Assembly (NCBI GenBank): GCA_013397435.1
Contig: VZRG01000728.1
Location: 13,242-77,241, forward strand
DNA length: 64,000 bases
From: Erythrocercus mccallii
Lineage: Eukaryota; Chordata; Aves; Passeriformes; Dicruridae
Reading direction: 5' to 3'
Below are positions 59,461-64,000 of the stretch, piece by piece. The notes beneath the pieces were generated by a model. That model searched no databases and was not told the origin of the DNA. It was given only the letters and a program-made list of their open reading frames with translations. The translations under genes and the position numbers were made by a program. The number at the start of each line of letters is the position of its first letter. Within the stretch, counting starts at the first letter, position 1.

Positions 59461-59550
59461 TTTGGGCCTCAGTTTCCTCATCCATAAAAATAGGATAATG
59501 ATACATTTAATAAAGTTTCTTTGGATGCAAAACACTGCCTGGGATGATTA
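59461..59550 (+). mobile_element. MIR SINE relic
   Basis: GGGCCTCAGTTTCCTCATCC, ATAAAAATAGGATAATGATA and AAAACACTGCCTGGGATG match, in order, the MIR segments 'GCCTCAGTTTCCTCATCTG', 'TAAAATGGGGATAATAATA' and 'AACAGTGCCTGGCA'. It is the clearest MIR copy in the window. Confidence 0.7.
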
Positions 59551-61029
59551 AAGATATAACCATGGAGTCACAAATACTGTGGACCATATTTAACTCAGGG
59601 ATATTTGTAGAGGGGTCAAAAATGTGTTTTCATGCTCTTCTCTGCTTGTAGTTGATGTAAAACAGCAAATCTTTAAGAAAATCAAGGAGGTTTGCAAAAG
59701 TGCCTGAAAACCTTGATCAGATCAAGCAGCTCTACTTGAACTGGCATTTCCGATAGGAAAGAAGAGTTTCCATCCTCTCCAGAAGTTTGAAACATCTTTG
59801 ACTTGCACAAAGGGAGTGTGGCAGAAGGCCTCACCATCTTGGCATGACACTGGTTGGAAAGATCACGGTCTGCCTGTTCTTCTGACTTCAAAGAGACAGT
59901 AAAAATGATTTCACTTAGGAAATGTGCACAATGGGTATATTCTTAACTCCCATGGATGAGAATAGCTGGGGGTGCACGACTACAGTCCCACGCAGAGAGA
60001 TGGGATAATTACAGTTGTACAGTAGTGGAGGCATTCCCAATATCCCATAATTAATATACAGACACAGTATTTCCGCCTCCTTTCCCCTTATTAAGTGTAG
60101 AGAAAATAAATGTTCTTAGGAATTGGCAGTTTCTCTTTAGTTTGCATATTCCTCCTAAATATGAACATTATGTTGTTTACTCATCTGTTAATGACAGCTG
60201 ATTATCAAACCATAAATATACATGTATCTAATGGTTTGTGAACATTAAACATTGGGATGCAATAAATGTGGCTGCATGCAGGAACCCAGCACCCAACAAT
60301 TCCTGTTTAGCACTTCAGCCTCTGTCACAGTGTCTCAATCAGGGCACTGTCACTTCTCGTGGATAAGAAGAGGAGAATTGAATTTCCTAGCTCCTGTTCA
60401 GATTTTTTTTTGTTGCCACATGCAGACAGATTGGGGCTTATTTAGCCTTAGTCCTCGCTCTTCTGCTCCCTCTGCACTGAGGAGGTCGCACTTTGTAGAT
60501 TTGTTTTTTTCCCTTTTTCTAATGCTACTTCCATCCTCTTCCCTTACCCTTTGAAGCCAAAGCCCATTAAGCATCTCCTTTTTATTTTCCATCCAGCCTT
60601 TTTTTGAAATCTTGCTGAAATTCTACTGCTGAAATTGTGTCCCCCTGTTATTATTCTGATCACATGAACTTCTGCTTCCTTGAAGTCCTTCCTAATGTGT
60701 TATTTTCTTTTGTGTCACCTCTCTTCCAGCTCTAGATTTACTCTTCTTTTCTTGTAGTCCTCCAATAATTCCTCTTTCTCCATGTGCCACAACTCACTCC
60801 CCACTCTGTACTAGCAAAGCTCTCTGAAAAACTCAAGCTGGACCAGAAACAGTGTTTTGGTTCTGAATTCTTGAGAAAGAATAAGGGAATGGTGTGGAGC
60901 TCTGATGTTTTTGAGCTTGGAGAAAAACCCAAAGAAACGGGCAACTCCTCCCTTAGAGTCAACATGCAAAATGCTGAGCATATCAACTGCCTTGGTGTCT
61001 GCCCTCAGCTTTGGCTCTGTTTGAGGTGA
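59551..61029. other. Non-coding DNA, no gene recognised
   Basis: It includes the enhancer-like hairpin block at 60,110-60,255 (listed separately) and a T/C-rich stretch at 60,480-60,780. Open frames under 105 codons are unsupported. Confidence 0.45.
60110..60255. promoter_or_regulatory. Candidate conserved block with nested dyad symmetry
   Basis: AT-rich and repeat-free, with TTTGCATATTCC, a CAGCTG E-box joined to TGACAG (ATGACAGCTGATTATC), and a perfect inverted repeat CAAACCAT (60,206-60,213) / ATGGTTTG (60,231-60,238). The 17-base spacer itself contains the palindrome ATACATGTAT (60,218-60,227). The layout resembles a developmental enhancer core or a cruciform-capable site. Function is inferred only. 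Confidence 0.28.
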
Positions 61030-61202
61030 GAATAACCCAGAGAAGCTGTGTCTGCCCCTGGATCCCTGGAAGTGTCCAAGGCCAGGTTGGATGGGGCTTG
61101 GAGCAATCTGGGATAGTGGGAGATGTCCCTGCCTGTGGCAGGGTGTGGCACTGGATGGTCTTTAAGGTCCCACTCAACCCAGACAGTTCTATAATTCTGT
61201 GA
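61030..61202 (+). mobile_element. CR1 LINE 3' end
   Basis: Plus-strand CR1 tail: AATAACCCAGAGAAGCTGTG, TGCCCCTGGATCCCTGGAAG, CCAGGTTGGATGGGGCTTGG, GTGGCACTGGATGGTCTTTA and CTCAACCCAGACAGTTCTAT. The terminal repeats ATTCTGTGACTG are present. A few bases after CCAGGTTGGA are missing relative to the copy at 38.7 kb (ACATTGGAG there). Confidence 0.95.
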
Positions 61203-62424
61203 CTGAAGACATCTTGCAACTCCAAAGCCTCTGTGAACAGCAGCATTTATTGTCTTGTGCATCTAAGGATAAAACTCACAGGTCAATGTTCTGTCTTGTT
61301 AATGCATCTGAACGGCCTTTTTAATTTTTGCAAATGTTTAGATCTTGGGGTTTAAATTCAAAATGCAAAGGAGAAATTTGCATCGCAGCAATGTGTTCCC
61401 AACAGCACTGAGCATTATGCCACTTCTTTGGACGGAATCAGAATATCTTGGTCAACTATATTTGGGTAACTCCTAAGGAATATGGTGAGCATTTCTTGTC
61501 TCACAAGCAGCTTTTGGAATTCCTCAAGATAGGATGAGGCATATGTGTAATTTTCAAGCCTGCAATTTTTATGCTGTTCCAAGTTACAGAAACCATTTAG
61601 CAATTTTGATCAAACAAAAGCACTGCTGTGATGTAATTCCAGAAGCAATGTATGAAAAATTTCATTTGTCTCTTTAGCAATTATTGATGAAGGGAATAAA
61701 GCTGCAGGTGAACACAAAGGGCTGGCTGTTTGCATTCCTGCACTGCCAGCACGCCAGATTGGAGAGCAAGCAAGTCATTTTGCCTGGAACTAAACCAGTG
61801 GAGTGCTGACAGATAGGTGTTTGTGCAGTGCAGCTCAGCGATGAAAATAAGCTGTTACTGCTCACACTGACCCGAGCTGTTTGATTACTGTATGACACTT
61901 TTCTTCTTCAAGTGAGTCAGGAAGGTTTCAGGGGTGATGTTGGTTCGATGCCCAGCAATGCTGAGCACCACAGGAGCTCAGGTGCCCTGTGAGATCTGTA
62001 TTTGTGGGGCTGACTCCCAGGGAGGTGTTGGCCATCGTCTCCCATCTCATTTTTATTGCACAAGTCGAGAAATTAAATAACAGTAGCTGGATGTTTTAAA
62101 AGGGCCGTAGAGTTTTATGGATGGTTAATAACAGAGGTGTGTCTAGAGGCTAAGAAGAGCCATAGCTCATGATTCCCCACAGTTGCTGCCAGAGTTGGGC
62201 AGGAGACCTGTCGGGGAGCAGCAGGAACACCAGGAACTGGCAGGGACAGGGACAGAGCCACTGCATGGCATGAGGCCACTGATCCCAGCACTGCCCGCTC
62301 CTCCCAGCCACCCCAGTCAGGAGGGGGCTGCACAGCACACCACCCTGAGAGCAAAGGCAGATCTGGTTTGATCTCTGAGCAGTCCGATCTTTAGAGATGC
62401 CCAGGGAGGGCAGGGAGTCATCCC
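61203..62424. other. Non-coding DNA, no gene recognised
   Basis: This is unique sequence. A GC-leaning patch near 62,170-62,350 gives overlapping frames without recognisable content. Confidence 0.5.
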
Positions 62425-62536
62425 CCAAACCCACCAGGATGTGTTCCTGTGTCACCTGCTGTAGGTGACCCTGCCTAGGCAGAGGGGTTATAGATGATCT
62501 CCAGAGGTCCCCTTCCAGTCTTAATAATTCTGTGAG
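62425..62536 (+). mobile_element. CR1 LINE 3' end, another subtype
   Basis: CAGGATGTGTTCCTGTGTCA, CCTGCTGTAGGTGACCCTGC, AGAGGGGTTATAGATGATCT, CCAGAGGTCCCCTTCCAGTC and TTAATAATTCTGTGAG match the 3' end of a CR1 subtype with the 'GTGACCCTGC...GATGATCTCCAGAGGTCC' signature. The left border is uncertain. Confidence 0.85.
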
Positions 62537-63560
62537 CCCTTCTCCCATCTACCACCAAGAGCTCCATCTGAGCATGATACTATAAAGGTCTTTGCTACCC
62601 TAGGCCAGTGGAATCAATGCAGAGTTGCTCCTGTTTTGCTGTGAGACAGCTCCTTTCTGGCTGGTTTATTAGCATCGAAAAAATGCCCAACAAGTATTGA
62701 CAAATTCACACTGGTTTGTTTTCAGATTTTTCTCCCAGAAATAAACTTGGAAGTTTTCTGCTTTTCTCCAGAAATAAGCCAAGGCAAATGTTGAAATCTT
62801 TCAGACATGGAATTTCTACCTTGCATTCAGGTCGGCAGGAGATTACATTTCATTTGGCTTCAGGTAGAGGCCAGTTTGCTAATTAAATGGCAGACCTGCT
62901 TTACTAGAGATAAAAATAAGGCAAGCGCTACTGAGAAAAGGGGAATGGGGACCAAACAAAAGGAAAGGATAGGAAAGGGATGAAGTCAATAACAGATAAA
63001 TCCCAGTCCCAACACAAGAACTAGAAAGACAATACTCTGTTGTGCACTGAAAAACTGAGGTTTATTAGCTGTTGATTAAGTCTTGTGAGGAGCAGAAAGA
63101 TAATTGAGGAGAATGAAGCAAAATACAAGCAATCGCTTCTGTTTTCTTGGCAAATTGGATCTTCTCTATTAGGATTATCAGAGAGCTTATTCCCTGGATG
63201 TGGGCAGTGAGGCAGATTTCCAATGCCTTTCAATTGCTTTTCTGGCTGAGGCTGGCTATTCTAATGCAACATGACGGGTAGCCACAAACATAATCCGTAG
63301 GACCCAGTAGTGCTCAAATGCAGATGCTACTCACAGAGCCAAAGAGAAGAGAAATCCTCCAAGTTTCCTCAAACTGGGACGCTCTCAGAGCTGGATTTTG
63401 TGCAACACGGTAGCCCAAAGCTCAATATTAGTGCATTCACAACTTTGGTTATGGGCAGGATATTCAGGCATTTGAAAAACAATCCGTTTCCAAATTGCAA
63501 AAGATTACATATTCTTTTTCCACAGCTGATTTTACTTCTCAGGGTGGGGATTTAGGAATC
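62537..63560. other. Non-coding DNA, no gene recognised
   Basis: This is unique AT-leaning sequence up to the ancient relic at the right edge. I see nothing else. Confidence 0.5.
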
Positions 63561-63775
63561 CCCATATTGGATCAGACTGTCAGTTAATTCAATCTACTAT
63601 ACCTATTCCGGCTGCAGCTAATAAATGATCCTTCAGAGGAAGAAAACACAGAGAAAACAAACCTACCACAATCCATCCAGTTAATTGAACAGTGCAGTAC
63701 ATGGGGAGAAAAATTCCTTCCTGATGTCCACAGGTGATGAGCGTATGCCCTGAAGCATGAGATACGATTACTCTT
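63561..63775 (-). mobile_element. Ancestral amniote CR1-like relic
   Basis: About 215 bp keep the landmark order of an old CR1-type repeat abundant in turtles and crocodilians, read on the minus strand. The order is CCCATATTGGATCAGACTGT, ATGATCCTTCAGAGGAAGAA, AATTCCTTCCTGATGTCCAC and GCGTATGCCCTGAAGCATGA. The last landmark is nearly intact, unusual for such an old element. It could mark local constraint. The exact family is uncertain. Confidence 0.6.
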
Positions 63776-64000
63776 ATCATTATCTTAGCTTGCATAGCAA
63801 CAAATGTAATTAGCGATCATAAAATTATCCTGCTGTTTGGGATTATCTATTTTTTTTAAAGCAACAGAGCCAAGTATGTCTCTGAGGTAACTTCATTGGA
63901 ATAGGATGAATTTGGCCCGTAAAGTCTAAAATGTATCTGTAGGTAAAAACAATAGGAAATACAAAAGGCAAGAATTGAAAGTCCTTGGCTGTGGCCTCCT

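Noticed and set aside
61935..61960. GGTTCGATGCC resembling a tRNA T-loop
   Set aside because: No matching D-arm, anticodon arm or acceptor stem could be laid out around it.
1..64000. CRISPR array, operon, phage or defence system
   Set aside because: No direct-repeat/spacer array, no tandem bacterial-type genes and no ribosome-binding-site pattern; the repeats are those of a bird genome.

Overview
The window looks like nuclear DNA from a bird, probably a neoavian such as a songbird. The evidence is the repeat content: many short 3' ends of CR1 LINEs in both orientations (the dominant bird retrotransposon), one retroviral solo LTR with target-site duplication, a pentanucleotide (GAATA)n array, and faint MIR, L2-like and ancestral-amniote CR1 relics of the kind shared by reptiles, birds and mammals. 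Nothing suggests a bacterium, plasmid or phage. Species and chromosome cannot be read from the sequence.

I find no protein-coding gene, tRNA, rRNA or known small RNA that I can defend. Open frames of 60-230 codons occur on both strands and overlap freely. None shows a recognisable domain, and several are frames through CR1, the LTR or the microsatellite. The window is best described as a gene desert or the inside of a very large intron.

Layout. Bases 1-255 are the cut edge of a CpG island, the only promoter-like sequence, so a transcription unit may start at or just left of the window. Bases 256-7900 are unique AT-leaning DNA with homopolymer runs. Bases 7900-12900 hold the (GAATA)15 array, two AT-rich blocks that resemble conserved non-coding DNA, and a 20-bp x 5 minisatellite. 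Bases 12800-19950 hold a CR1 fragment, a MIR relic, a pyrimidine-rich ancient L2-like tail, a CpG/GATA cluster, an ancestral CR1 and two head-to-head CR1 copies. Bases 19950-26050 hold an enhancer-like block near 22.9-23.2 kb, a MIR relic and three CR1 3' ends. Bases 26050-37170 are nearly repeat-free and contain one CpG-enriched open segment with splice-like borders near 31.0-31.4 kb. Bases 37170-46810 hold the longest CR1, further CR1 pieces, MIR relics and old palindromic-repeat relics. Bases 46810-53350 hold two CR1 ends and the solo LTR. Bases 53350-64000 hold MIR relics, two CR1 ends, an 11-nt microexon-like motif, a nested-dyad hairpin block at 60.2 kb and a well-preserved ancestral CR1 relic at the right edge.

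No genes act together here. If the region has a function, the most likely one is cis-regulation of a gene outside the window. I saw no new biological system. The items most worth checking are the CpG-enriched candidate exon or regulatory segment (31,036-31,443), the solo LTR (52,889-53,346), the enhancer-like blocks (16.85-17.08, 22.89-23.23 and 60.1-60.25 kb) and the CpG-island edge.
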